From: Tetracentron sinense
Taxonomy: Eukaryota > Streptophyta > Magnoliopsida > Trochodendrales > Trochodendraceae
Assembly: GCA_015143295.1 (NCBI GenBank)
Contig: CM026568.1
Location: forward strand, 36,216,441-36,280,440
Direction of reading: 5' to 3'
Length of the DNA stretch: 64,000 bases
The position numbers and the translations under genes are program-made. Below are positions 11,903-23,175 of the stretch, in pieces (the stretch's first letter is position 1; every line of letters starts with the position of its first letter). The notes beneath the pieces were generated by a model. It saw only the letters and a program-made list of their open reading frames with translations. It searched no databases and had not been told where the DNA came from.

Positions 11903-13998
11903 CTAAGTATCTTCCTGAGCAGTGGTCTCAGAATGAGAATCGGTCAGTCTTCCTTGTTCTCGGAGCTGCTTCATTATTATATCTTCAGTCTCTATCCGGT
12001 CTTCATCTAGCAGCCGATCCATATCTTTTTGGAAGTGAATGCGGAGAGATTCCGTTAGAACTTCTTTTGCGGCCTCGATCTCTTTGTCCTTTATGGCATT
12101 AGCCTCCTCGAGTTGCTTCGTCAGGACTTCTTTTTCCGCTTCAGATATTTCGAGCTGTCTACGCAGAGTATTGGAGATCTTGTCATGTTCACTGCTCTGG
12201 AAGATAACTCTTTTAGCATGTTCCAGTGCTTTCTTCTCTCATTCTTCAGCTTTGTGAGCCTCTTGTCGAGCTGCATCTCGCTGTGTAATAGCTAAAGAGA
12301 GTTTATCTTCAGTATTCTTCAGTTCTGTCCGAGCCTTCGCCAGTTCGTAGTTCAGTTTCTTTGCCTCTTCTACCTTCTTCTTCTCCAGATCGGAGACCCG
12401 CTCCTTTAATCCGGTGGATGTATTTCTAATGTTATTATAGTCTTCATATATCCCTGCAAGCATGTTACTTATCTAGAAAAGAAGAATGTTATCAGTGTGG
12501 AGATGTGCAGATTGGCTATAAGGGTGTGTAAGGAAAAGTATAATCCTTACCATGGCAACAGCCCGGGTTGCAGTGCCGAACTTTCCCATGAAATGCATAT
12601 TTCTTGTTGTGGCGATGTCCTCAGGTAGCCTCATTACGAATAGCATGGATGTGGCTATATAATCGCGATCCATCGTCGTATGAGCAACGGTAGGGTGTGT
12701 ATATCCGCGTGGGAAGACTAGATTCTATTCTTCAGCAGATTTTTCCATTGTAGTTTTTTCTCATGGTAGAGCAGAAGATGATGCAACATTGAGATCAGGA
12801 GCAACAACAGTAGCAGGAGTAAGTAAAGGGGTAGGAGTCGTAGTTCTGGTAGTATTCGTTCTGGAGGTTAGAGGTTGATCATCTGAGCCAAAAATTTCTT
12901 CATCGCTATCTATCTTGGGTGGCATAGAAGTTGTGGCAGCTATCTCTTTTTCTTATTGTTCTCGAAACCTTTAGTTGTACTTTGCTTCACGTCGAGCTCT
13001 TTTTTCCTTTAGTGTTTTGAGAGCTGCTTCCCTTTCTCTCTGTTCAGCCTTCTTTTCCGTTGTGGTAAGGCGGAAAGGACGGGTAGATCGTGGAGTTCGT
13101 GGTGTTTGGTGTAGTTGAGGCATGTGTTCAGCCATTCTTTCTCTGATCAGTTGTTCCGGAGTAGCAATATTAATAGCTTGAACAATGTTATTCACAGCAA
13201 GTGCAGACTTAGGAACTGATAATGGCCTCCAAGTAATATATTCGTCTCATTTATCTTTGCGGATATCTCGTAGTGGTTGTTCTTCCACATGCGTAAGTTT
13301 TGTGAATCCTGGTTTGGAGATTTCTGTGCAGAACGAGTTATTATCAGTAGCAGCGGAAATGTATAAATTCAGTAGCAGGAGTAGCGCAAAGTCAGCAAAC
13401 CTGAGGAGAATTCATTGGGAACAGGACGGATAATCTCATTTCTCCAAGCACCGGAGATAATAAAGGGCAACTCTTTCCAATCTCTGTCTATATCGGGGAG
13501 GTGTGTAACGATATCAGGAATTTTGGATCGTTGATTCCAAGAAAAGTAGGTATTATCTCCATCCTCGGGGGTCCCTCGGCATTTCACAGCGTGGTGGAAG
13601 TGAAAGACGTGTTTAGCCTCTATGTTACATCTGTCTCTATTGAACTTGGTTATCAGAGACATGTACATGTAAAATTTCAGGTGCATTTGTCTAGGGGCTA
13701 TTTGGAGGGCAGCGAGGACAAAATCAACAATGGGGTCTAGTGGAAATCGTAGTCCAGCTTCGAATTGGGCAAGATAAATAGTAGTGTAAAAGGAGCGATA
13801 GTCGGGGTGGACGTCTTCTTCGTTAAAATGAAGATAAACATATGGAGGAATTTCGTATAGAGTTATATAGTGGTCAAGAGCATATGTGTATACTGGGTTT
13901 GGTTTGGGTTTGAGAGCAGTAGTAATTGCACCGTGGGGAGTGCTGCTGGAGCAGCTGATTTCATCATCGCTATCAATTCTAACTATTTCAGCATCCAT
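11903..13998 (-). pseudogene. Antisense extra ORF of the LTR element (gypsy-type transposon domain plus coiled coil)
   Basis: This runs against the retrotransposon's own direction, just inside the 3' LTR, as the antisense additional ORFs of Tat-lineage elements do. The first exon (13998 to about 13390) encodes an N-terminal domain with the YEIPPYVYLHF...FEAGLRFPLDP...ALQIAPRQMH pattern of the 'putative gypsy type transposon' family. The body continues through Lys/Glu-rich and Ser/Thr-rich stretches, a segment ending GTATRAVAM at a splice donor near 12551, and then from about 12463 to 11903 a long charged coiled coil. Several stops interrupt otherwise continuous frame (TGA near 13238, TGA and TAG between 12720 and 12780, TGA near 12239), mostly at sites explicable by C-to-T change. 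Function of the family is unknown. Confidence 0.65.
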
Positions 13999-14797
13999 GG
14001 CGTAAAGGCAAAAGTAAATGGAGGAATGAAAGCAAGTGTGAAGAGAAAGAAAGAATCAGTGATGTGCCAAGTACACTAAGATGCAGCGACGAGCTAAGAA
14101 CAACGAGCAACCAATAAACTATGAGTGAAATGGCAAACTAGAGCAAATAGCAAAGAAAGAAGTCATACCAAGCAGAATGTGGTGCTAAGCAAAGAGAGAG
14201 CAATGAGCTCCAAATCGTTGGAAGATGCAAAATCTGACAGAGTAACAGTGCAAATTTGAGTAGAGAGCAGGAGTTCTTCACATCTCTATTTATAGGCATT
14301 TCCAGAGTACAAAGACGAGCATAGCCTCAATCATGGCCATACATGTGGGCAAGTGCAGGGGTAAGATAGTCATTTCCATAAAATTAAATATAGCGTGTCA
14401 GACTAATCTTTTGTAGGACGAAATTAGCCTTCATCTCGGGCATACACATCAGCGGCCGTAAGGGCATGATTATCTTTTTTAAGACAGAGAAACCGTCGGA
14501 GCGAATACAACGTCTCGAGTTTTGCGCAAAGCAATGATGATAGTTTGTCATGCATTAATGAGGCGTGATGGATTTGTGGATGTGCTACAGATGTCACAGT
14601 GATATATCTTCGCGTGTAGTACAAGCAAGAGATCAATGACAATGGAGCATATACGATGGAATATATACAAATGACAGAGAGCAGAAAACGAAGAACAGAG
14701 TACGACCAATTTCTGTGACTTACGGTATTCTTCTTCTGGAATGCTAAGAGGTTTATGATACTTTGAACTACGTTCAAAGCACCATAAAGGGGCTAAT

Positions 14798-15541
14798 TGT
14801 AAAGGATAAAATTCGTATTTAATATGTATGTGGTGACAATGAGTATGTTTTTGGTGTTATAACGGTGGATATAAGCTCATATGTGTTTTTGAGTACGTAT
14901 TCGTTGTGCGTATGACAACGGACTCATTGTGCTCCTTAAAACGGAAACATTGTCTTCTAGACAATGGACTCGTAGTCATCAAGACAACGATATCGTCCTC
15001 GTTGTGAACAACGAACCCGTGCTTTAGTCAACAGCGAGACCGACTATCAGGAGGAAGTGATCAAGAGACGATTATTTGACTCTAACATTAGGTGAAAAGC
15101 ACTGTATTGACATTTAATGATGGTTACTTCTATGTATTGTCATAATCAAACCGACTGAACTAATAGTAGGTTCCCATGTGTGACACGTAAGACTCAAGAT
15201 CTATCTGATATATTTGGTAATGAGTGTAAAACAAGTGACATGGTCATCCATGACTATCTATAGGCATACAAAGCTAAACCTATAAATATCCCAAAAGAAT
15301 CAGTGTAAAAAGATCATTCAATCAACAAGTTTCAAAGTTCTAAACTCTTACAATTTCTCTTGTTTATTGTTTAATCATCTTCTCCACATACTGATTTTGG
15401 CATCGGAGTATAGGTCAGAATGTACACCCTACTCCTCGACTTCATAAACAAACCGGAGCTTTACTATCATCCTTCTACCAGTAAACCAGAGTTTTTGTAG
15501 CAGCTACTGACGCATGACGAGTCCGGGAATTTTCCCCTTCA
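14798..15541 (+). repeat. 3' LTR
   Basis: 744-bp partner of the 5' LTR at 5959-6700. Most differences are transitions. It is followed at once by the target duplication TGTTC. Confidence 0.85.
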
Positions 15542-15546
15542 TGTTC

Positions 15547-15730
15547 TTCTTTAGGTTCTTAACTGTGGCCATGAGTATCTGAAGACTAGGATTAATTTGG
15601 CTACAGATTTAATAAATGTACAAGAGATCCTGACCAGTAGGAAAACCCAAGAGAAGAGTAGAGAGGATTTCGTTCCGTTAAAGGCACCAGTTTGGAAAGA
15701 ACCCAAGAGAAGAGTACAGAGAATTGCGTT
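15547..15730. other. Short spacer with partial duplicate of the MULE insertion site
   Basis: 15645-15674 and 15701-15730 are 30-bp near-copies (27 of 30 match). The MULE sits directly after the second copy. The first copy continues with CGTTCCGTTAAAGGCACCAG, which reappears to the right of the MULE as GGTTCCGTTAAAGTGGCACC. It therefore behaves as an internal reference for the uninterrupted site. The flank (ACAAGAGATC.TGACC) also resembles 29601-29665, so the MULE landed in a dispersed repeat. Confidence 0.7.
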
Positions 15731-16342
15731 GGCACCGGATTTCCTCTGGTGCTCGCAAGAGGCCGGGCCTCTTGCGTGGGTTAGATGAGCGACGTGTGGC
15801 CACGGTATGGGTGGGAACCAAAATTTCCGACGGACGTTTGTATTCCACCGTTAACACTATTTTGTGTTAAAAAAATTGATTTTTTTTTGCTTTGAAAAAT
15901 GGGAATGCCCAGAATAGGCAGCGATCTTCCCTCTCTTCTTCTTCTCTCTTCTTTTGCTTTCTACATAGAACCGAGATCAAGCACCCCCGATCCACCACTG
16001 CTTCCCAACGAAAAGAAAATCTCCCTATTTTCGCCTCCTCTTACAGGTTAGTAGGGTTTTTTTTTTCCTTTTTAAATCCCTAATTTTGGTACTTACTGGT
16101 AGAAGAGGATCTCTTTGAATGCAATCTTCTGTTAAACTTTTTTTTTTTTTTTTAATATGGACATCTTCTATTAAACATTAAGGATTTAGGTTGAAACTCA
16201 TGATCTATTTGGGGGAAGAACTCCCTATTTTCGCTTCCTCTTACAGGTTAGTAGGGTTTTTTTTTTCCTTTTGAAATCCCTAATTTTGTAAACCTACAGA
16301 CCTGCATCCATTCAAAGCAAGCACGGCTGGAAAACAAATATG
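15731..16342 (+). repeat. Left TIR of the MULE
   Basis: About 612 bp, the inverted match of 23176-23788. It includes a small palindrome around CGCAAGAGG..CCTCTTGCG near 15755 and two copies, about 200 bp apart, of a block containing CCTCTTACAGGTTAGTAGGG. In MuDR-type elements the TIR holds the promoter. Nothing here contradicts that, but no TATA box was pinned down. Confidence 0.9.
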
Positions 16343-16349
16343 ATCTATT

Positions 16350-16490
16350 TGGGGAACATTCCATCTGGTTTGAGGTTTAGAGAGCCGAATGTGTCTGCTC
16401 CAAGCTTGTCTAACACATCCCATGTGAAGAACCCTCCTGAACCATTCCCAGCATTCACAATTATTTGCAATTCAGGTGCCAATGCACTTA
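16350..16490 (-). pseudogene. Captured fragment of a phosphohexomutase (phosphoglucosamine mutase-like) gene
   Basis: Read on the minus strand, an open stretch of about 45 codons carries the pattern VNAGNGSGGFF, then LDKLGADTFGS, then LKPDGMFP. This is the domain-2 signature of plant phosphoglucosamine/phosphomannomutase-family proteins (DAGNG.GG.....L...GA...G....PDG.FPNH). It is cut off by a TAG as it meets the TIR. Only about one exon is present, so it cannot make an enzyme. It lies between the left TIR and a second foreign fragment, as expected for transduplicated host DNA. Confidence 0.6.
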
Positions 16491-16559
16491 CCAACTTTTA
16501 ACCTTAAAATTTACCCTACCTTAAAATATTTAGATTATAATTTTATCCACCCCATTTCC

Positions 16560-16863
16560 TTATCCTATCCTAGACTCTGCAGCCATAGCCTGTAAAAGAG
16601 AGAGAGAGAGAGAGACCTCATTGTCCCAATTTGTGCCAAGAGTAATGCCAGTAAGGATCAAGGTCTGCAAGGCCACCCCAGTTAGCATCCCAGACCATAT
16701 TCCCTGCCATTTAAAACCCCATCTATTCACATCATTATAACTTCAAATACATTTAGTCATAAATAAGCAAAAGGTTTGTATAAACATAGATAATGTAAAC
16801 TTGATGAGAGTTAATTACCTCTACTCCCATGTTTAATTGAGCTCCAAGCAAGAATCCAAGCGG
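16560..16863 (-). pseudogene. Captured fragment of a MATE (DETOXIFICATION-type) transporter gene
   Basis: Three exon pieces are visible on the minus strand. Piece one (16863-16819) ends PLGFLLGAQLNMGVE at a GT donor. Piece two (16703-16617, exactly 29 codons, acceptor GGCAG) reads GIWSGMLTGVALQT, then ITLGTNWDNE. Piece three starts at 16589 with AMAAESRI. Their order and phase match the C-terminal helices of plant multidrug and toxic compound extrusion transporters, where GIW.GM is a typical motif. The first intron is preserved, so the capture was of DNA, not mRNA. The second intron has shrunk to 27 bp, mostly CT repeat, which is too short to splice. Confidence 0.65.
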
Positions 16864-17214
16864 TCTAATGCCGTGTTCTAATTTGCTTCTTACATGTCTC
16901 TTCAAATCTAGGTTTATTTGTACCTTCTCATTTTTAGGGACATGACTTAGGGTTTTGATTTCTTTGTGAAATGTGGAACAATCTTTGTGAAAGATTGTTT
17001 TGTGGACGATCTTTATCTCCAGATTGTCTTTGAGAGAGTAATAGGTCAAACATTTATTAATCCTATGTGAATGAAACTCTTCATCAGTTCTGTTACAACT
17101 ATGTTCTCGCTTTATGCAACAGAACTGATGACATTTTAAATTTTTTAAAAATCATTTTAAGTTTACTACCAAGAATTTTTGCTCAATAATAATGTTTGAT
17201 TGTGTAGGTAATAA

Positions 17215-17774
17215 ATGGTTTCGTCGTCCATAAAAAGCAATGATCGGATGTGGCCAACAAAGAATTGTGCATATGGGGCTGCCTGTACAACAAAGACCTC
17301 TAAAATGGTAGCCAATCCTATGAGAGACTTCTACTCATGTGTTGGAACAATGGTAATCTATTAATATATTAATCATAATTAAAATAATTATTAAACGAAT
17401 ACTGATGATTTGCTAATATCATCTAGCAGGGTAGACAATGTAACAATTTTGTTCAGTGGTGTGACGAAAATGTTGATCTTGTGGGACATCCTGTTAGTGG
17501 CTCCAGATCAAGCGCCATGGATGAAAGGCATCACCTACAAGAGAAAATTTCAAGAATGGATGAGGAATTTAATAGCTTCAAAGACTGATTTTCAAGAATG
17601 GAGGAGGGATTTAATAGCTTAAATGATCGATTTTCAAGAATGGAGCAGGGATTTAACAATTTCTAAAATCGGTTTTCAAGACTAGAATTAGAATTCACTG
17701 TTATTAAACAGATTTCATTTTGTTTTATTGTTGATTTTTTGGTTGTACTTGGTGTGAAATTTGTCAAAAATTAG
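17215..17774 (+). pseudogene. GRF-type zinc-finger protein with coiled-coil repeats and C-terminal membrane segment, broken by two stops
   Basis: Exon 1 (17215-17352, donor GTAATC) and exon 2 (from 17427, acceptor CTAG) join in frame. They give a GRF zinc-finger pattern: CAYGAACTTKTS, NPMRDFYSC, then QCNNFVQWCDEN. Next come four 14-residue repeats of the type RFSRMEEGFNSLND, likely a coiled coil, and a hydrophobic end (ISFCFIVDFLVVLGV) before TAG at 17772-17774. This layout is common among small plant GRF proteins. Two in-frame stops interrupt it: TGA at 17586-17588, where the repeat calls for Arg (CGA), and a TAA in the third repeat where Lys fits. The frame persists past both, so the breaks look recent. 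The second position of the first zinc motif is Tyr rather than Cys. It faces the transposase gene convergently. Confidence 0.65.
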
Positions 17775-19984
17775 ACTATGTTTTGGTACTCTATTTATTT
17801 GGTATGAATTTTTTTTTTTTTTTGCACTTGGTTGTAATAATTTTAGAGATGTTTGCTGATTAATTGAAACTTAATCTTGGTTTCTCTCAAATCCTTTCTT
17901 ATTTCCTAGTAGAAATAGATATTGATGTTTATACTTGTAAAATTATGAGCAGTTTTTGAGCAATGGAAGGTTCAAGAACGTGGATCACCAAGCAGTGGAT
18001 CATTGAGGTCAACAGGCTGCACTGGATGAGCAGGGATCTTGAGCTTGCCAAGCTAAAAAACAAGGAATAAAAATGTAGTCAACAAACTACAATTCAATCT
18101 TCCTCCTCCTTGAGATGGGAGACCTCAGCAGATCACTGAGGTCAACAGGAAGAGAAAGAAGATAATATTGATTAAGAGGAGGGAGATGAACCTAGAGTGC
18201 CTGATTTAACATGGACTCCCATCAATTGGTCACAAATGCACTGAACATTAGGAAGAGCACATAATCTCATAATGAAATGGAGTTGGGGGGTCACTTATAT
18301 ATTCCATCATTAATGTGATTGGATCATGATAAAAATGCCCCTACCTCCTTCAATGGGATTGGGAGAACAGGCTCTTCTTATTCAAAGTATGCCAAAAAAT
18401 TAAAAAAAGGAAAAAGATCCAGCATATTGATTAAAGGATCTTATTGTTCAACCAAGAAAAGTTGGTCCCTAGCAGTATGGAACTTCCACACTGGGGGCCA
18501 CTAACCCTTCATGACTATGCCCACAAATCACCATTCAACTAAGATCTGTAAGCTGAAGAGCGAGACAGGCTACATAACTCTTGATTTCCAAGTTTTTTTG
18601 GGGTGCTTCAATCATCTATTTCTAACATTCAACTCATTTGGCTATTAGGATGCACTGACTCCCAGCAAAAGACCACCTACTGAGTGGCATGCTTCTGTAA
18701 TGGTGAACTCATCATACAAAGAAAACCATGGTAACTGCTCTTGTGAGACCTAACCACATACAAACTCCATTGCAAAAAACATAGCCATCAATACCTCAAA
18801 ATCCCAATTAAATCACTTGAATGAAAAAAATCCAATTCCAATTTTTTCTCTTTCTAAAATTGACAGAATTAAAATGTAAAATGCCATGATATAGCCTGCA
18901 AGTCTTTGGTTGAGAACATTTCCCCCTCATAATTTCATCAAAGTTGAAAATATAGACATATGATGTTGGCAGGAAAAAATCCCCATAAGGGATCTTCACT
19001 GAAGATACAAATGTAGTAATCATTCAATAAGTAATAGTTACAAGAAATTGCATTGCATCTTGGTCAATATAAAGTCACAGTATCAAATATTTGATTAAGT
19101 CACTATATCAAAATCTGGATAGGGGAATAAAGATCCGCCCTCCTTGAAAGTCATCAGAAATTCCTACAGAAAAAAGATCCGCCCTCCTTGAAAGTCATCA
19201 CCACTGCCACAAATCCTTGCGTCACACGAAAGCAGATTAGATATAATATTCCTCAGGCCTGCGAGGAAGGGGGGAATAATCAGACACAAATCCTTGTGTC
19301 ACACAAATGTTTATTACCAAAAATAAATAAATATACATATATATAAAGTCACAGTATCATTAACAATTATATATTGCCACTTGAAAACTTCAATTCTGAA
19401 TGATACTACAGAAACATTTTTGGCCAAATTATGCTGGAATTTGCTTTGAAAACAAGGAGTCTCCAGATAAAATATTTTGGGAAGGTTTCGTAAGTTGGTT
19501 AAGATGGCTCCTCAGGGCCTAACAATGGGAATCTCATTCAGTAAGCTCAAAAATTTCAATTATGATATATAAGCAACTCAAAAGAGAAACACATCTAGTA
19601 CAGCAAGAAACATTATTGAATTATTACAAACATAATATAAACAATAGGAAATAATATAAAAAATGCTAATCACATTTGGCCTGAGATCAAATTTCTGGTG
19701 GGCATGGTAGGAAATATTTGATAAGCAAGTTTTCCAAATGTGCTAGAGAAGGTCACATTACAATGGGGGCAACTGCACTCCTTAAACTTTTGAAAGAAAA
19801 ATGCAGCTGCAATGGGACAGTTGAATATATACCTGAAAAATACAGAATTACATCATTCCTCGCCCTCTCCCTGTGTGCTATTCCCAACACCAAATGGCAG
19901 TTCCTACGAAATATAGATCACAAAGATTTTTTATACATGCTTAGGTTGACATGAGCCACAAATGGATTATTTAAATAGTAGAAA
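17775..19984. other. MULE interior without a recognised gene
   Basis: This lies between the convergent ends of the GRF and transposase genes. Small direct repeats are present: AGATCCGCCCTCCTTGAAAG at about 19130 and 19174, and CACAAATCCTTG.GTCACAC at about 19207 and 19285. An open minus-strand stretch at 18808-19023 and a plus-strand one at 18319-18504 are unrecognised and may be further captured pieces. Confidence 0.4.
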
Positions 19985-22561
19985 CTATGTAACAATCACC
20001 TGAGATAAGCCACAAATGGATCCTTGATATTGTTGATGCATGTTAGGGTTGAGGTGTAGTTGGGGCTGCCCATACATGAAAGAAGAAAATTGACCACCTT
20101 GAAACTGTTGGTACATATATGGGTTCACTTGATTGTCATGAGTTTGTTGGTACATATATGGGTTTACTTGATTGTCATGATCTTGTTGGTACATAAATTG
20201 ACTTGGTCCAACCTGATATAACCCCTATTTAACACAATCAATAAAAATGTAAGGACCCTTAAAAGTTATCAATAACTTAAATTTCAATTATAATGCAAAC
20301 CAATCAAACATTACCTGCATCTGCATCACTTGATCATTTGGACATTTCGGCATCGAATGCCCTATGGGACCACTAGATGACTGTCTTGTTTTTTTCCTCT
20401 TTTCTAAACAACCTTTAATTCTCGATCTTCCCTTATGGCCTCGCTCTTTAATTGCTACTCCCTTCACCCGATTTATCGTCTCATTCTGATCATTTTCATT
20501 GCAAGGTTCAATGCTTTGATCCTTATGAACACAAGGATCATTGCTCATCTCTTGTGATTCAATGCTTGATGGTTCAGACATGGATAGTTGACTAAAAACT
20601 TCTTCAACTTTTGCCGTGGCATTACATAAATATTCAGCAGCAACTTTAAAAGTTTGTTCATTTTCTGCAGCCCTAGTGTTCAATTTCATAGCCAAGCGGC
20701 TTAATTCCTTATAACGCATTGACAACGTTACATCTCCTATTAATGATGTACTATTGTGGCTCCTGCTTGAACTTGCAACTTTTGCTTGTTTACTCCATCT
20801 TCTCAAAATGTATCGATCTGGGATCTCACCTACCTCAATACGGTCAAATACTCTCAATACATGACCACACAAAATTCCTGTGAACTCAAACTTTTTACAG
20901 CTACAAGAAATAGTAAACCCCCTTTTGTCACATGTCACTGTGTATTTGCGTCTTCTCTTTGGGCATGTGATTACAAATGTGTCCAATGTGTCACACCCGA
21001 CACATAGTTTAACATGATAAGCCAGTCCCTTAAAATATTCTTTTTGAAACAATTTAAAAGTTTCAGGGGTGTAAACATTTCTTGCATGGATCAACAATGG
21101 AACCTCCGCAATCAATATTGGTGTACTTTGTGTCATCTTATAATCAGCCGCAAATTCTGCTTTCCTTCTGTCATCAACCACCCTCTCAAAATGTTCAAAA
21201 AATTCTAACAAACAATGATTGTTGTTCAAATAACGCCTTACAACACTATTCAAACCTTCACTTCTTTGGGTGCTTTTCATATCGGCACAAAATGTAGTTC
21301 TTCCATACACCAAAGTCCATTTCTTCCTCTCATTGAACAACCTTTGTAACCATACATTCTCTCTTAAATTGTATTTATCTAACATCCTCTCCCACCCTTC
21401 AAGAAAATCTTCTTCTTCTTCATAATCGTAAACCAATTTGCTGAAATCCGCAGTAAAAGAGTTTGCACCACCAAATACATAGCTAAGATGCTTTGTAGCA
21501 TTCTGATACATGTGCCACACGCATATGCGATGAAATGTATCCGGAAAAACTAAAGAGATTGCATTGGCCATTGCCTTGTCTTGATCTGTAAGGATGGTTT
21601 TCGGTTGTTTCTCAGACATTGCATTTAGAAAAGCCCTAAACACCCACTCGAAAGATTCAGTTGTTTCATCGTACATCAATGCCACTCCAAATAAAATTGT
21701 TTGCCTATGATGATTAACTCCTACAAATGGTGCAAATGGCCGTGCTTGATTATTCGTCCTATAAGTAGTGTCAAAACAGAACACATCACCAAATATATTG
21801 TAGTCATTCACCATTCTGGAGTCTGCCCAAAATATGTTAGTTATTTGATCTTCGGCATCAAGCTGTATAGAATATACAAAACCTGAATCTTCCACGACCA
21901 TCTTTTGAAGATATTGTAATATTCCTCCTGCATCTCCTTTTTCCATGGATCTCATTCTTTTAGAACGAATATAATTTTTCATATCTATGGGAAGGAAACC
22001 AACATTTTCGGGTCCTCCAACTTCTGCAGTGATAAGGTCATATGTCTTCTTCGCTGGTATACCCACACTACTTGCCATAATAGCTTCACCAGCTTGTGCC
22101 TTAGTTACTTTCCTATGTGATCTAAGCATGTAAGACTTGCTTGGCGTACAATGATGATTGTGCTCTAATTGTACCCATTCTATCTGATATTCTCCACTCG
22201 GCTGAAGTGCAATCATAATATGAGCCTTACAATCAACTCTAGTAGGATCCCGTTCATATTGGGCAGTCTCTCGTCTATCTTCTTTCTTAAGACCTTCTCT
22301 CGAACAACAAAGTTTTCTACGGTAAATGACGCCAGCGCTATTTTTGTTTCTCCAATCCTTTCGAATACTAAAACCAAACCTTCTTGCATAATCATTATAG
22401 AAATTGTATGATTCATCCTCCGAATTAAATTTCATGCCAATTTCTGGATTTTCTGAACCTTTATTGTACTCATCCTCTTCTTCCTCAAATGATAACCTGC
22501 GTGATACTCGCAATCCACTATTGTCTTCTTCACAAGGACTACCCAATATGTTATGCTCCAT
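19985..22561 (-). CDS. FAR1/FHY3-type MULE transposase (FAR1-related sequence protein)
   Basis: Two exons: 22561-20315 (749 codons) and 20212-19985 (75 residues plus stop), joined in phase across CAG|GTAATG and ATATCAG|GTTGG, giving 824 residues. A FAR1 WRKY-GCM1-type zinc domain spans about residues 43-140 (C85/C86, C111, H134, H136). The MULE transposase core follows with Asp264 (FCFDTTYRTN), Asp326 (LTDQDKAM) and Glu435 (QRSEGLNS) as the likely DDE triad. A SWIM zinc finger comes next (C553, C555, C565, H567). The C-terminal exon carries tandem MYQQ.HDNQVNPY repeats. Plant genomes hold both domesticated FRS transcription factors and real transposases of this type. The flanking 612-bp TIRs and target duplication mark this one as a transposase. 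In the nucleus it should bind the TIRs and cut. The last exon could splice on at TCTCAG|GTGATT near 19998; no further exon was found. Confidence 0.88.
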
Positions 22562-23175
22562 CAGACCAACTGTATTTCAACATTAAACACCCACCAGATA
22601 AGTAAAATTGTTCTTAAAAAAATGCATAACAATTTTCCCTAAATAGTCATGATTCAGGTCAGAATGCAACAAAAATAAAGTAAAGAATGAAGTCGTGTTG
22701 CAGTCAACATGAAGTTGTGCAACCCAACCTGGAATTATAGTATGTATATATAGAGATTGTTTACAAATAAACAAGAGGAATCTCAAAAAACTTTATAAGA
22801 TATACAAATACAATTGCTGAAAATAACTTTCTAAAATTTAGAACGTGCTAATCTAGGACTTGGGAATGTACACGAGATTCGCCAAACACCAAATACTAAT
22901 TTTTTTTAAATCACATATCCAAAATATTTTGTGAGACATGTTGTTGCTACATAGAAATTATATTCCCATGTGCTGCTGAAATATCAATCCATGTCATAGA
23001 GGTATGTCATTCTAGGTAGAATCAACTACCTATATATCATATACATACGCTTGCATTGTTATATTCTAAAGCTGGTATGCATACGTTTTGGCAGGTCCCT
23101 AGGTCTTAATGGAAAACCCTTGGCTGATTCCACAAGGTGAATAAGTGCTGGCAGATCCCTAGGTCTTAATGGAGG
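22562..23175. other. Leader region between the transposase gene and the right TIR
   Basis: No gene. Probably 5' untranslated or promoter sequence of the transposase. Two direct copies of a 24-bp block (GGCAG.TCCCTAGGTCTTAA) lie at 23091-23114 and 23149-23173, just inside the TIR. Confidence 0.5.

Larger units (their letters stand above)
5959..15541 (+). mobile_element. Non-autonomous Ty3/gypsy-like LTR retrotransposon (Tat-type layout)
   Basis: The 5' LTR spans 5959-6700 and the 3' LTR 14798-15541. Both begin TGTAAAGGATAAAATTC and end in CCCTTCA or CCCCTTCA. The target duplication TGTTC flanks the element exactly (5954-5958 and 15542-15546). A primer-binding site containing TTGGCGCCGTCTGTGGG follows the 5' LTR, and a short purine-rich tract (AAAGGGG) precedes the 3' LTR. 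Inside are a degenerate short gag-like frame and an antisense frame with a gypsy-type transposon domain and coiled coil. I see no protease, reverse transcriptase, RNase H or integrase of its own. This pattern is known for deletion derivatives of the Tat lineage, whose members carry antisense extra ORFs before the 3' LTR. The LTRs differ at roughly 10-15% by eye over the first 190 bp, so it is not recent. A second element is nested at 7686-11069. Confidence 0.85.
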
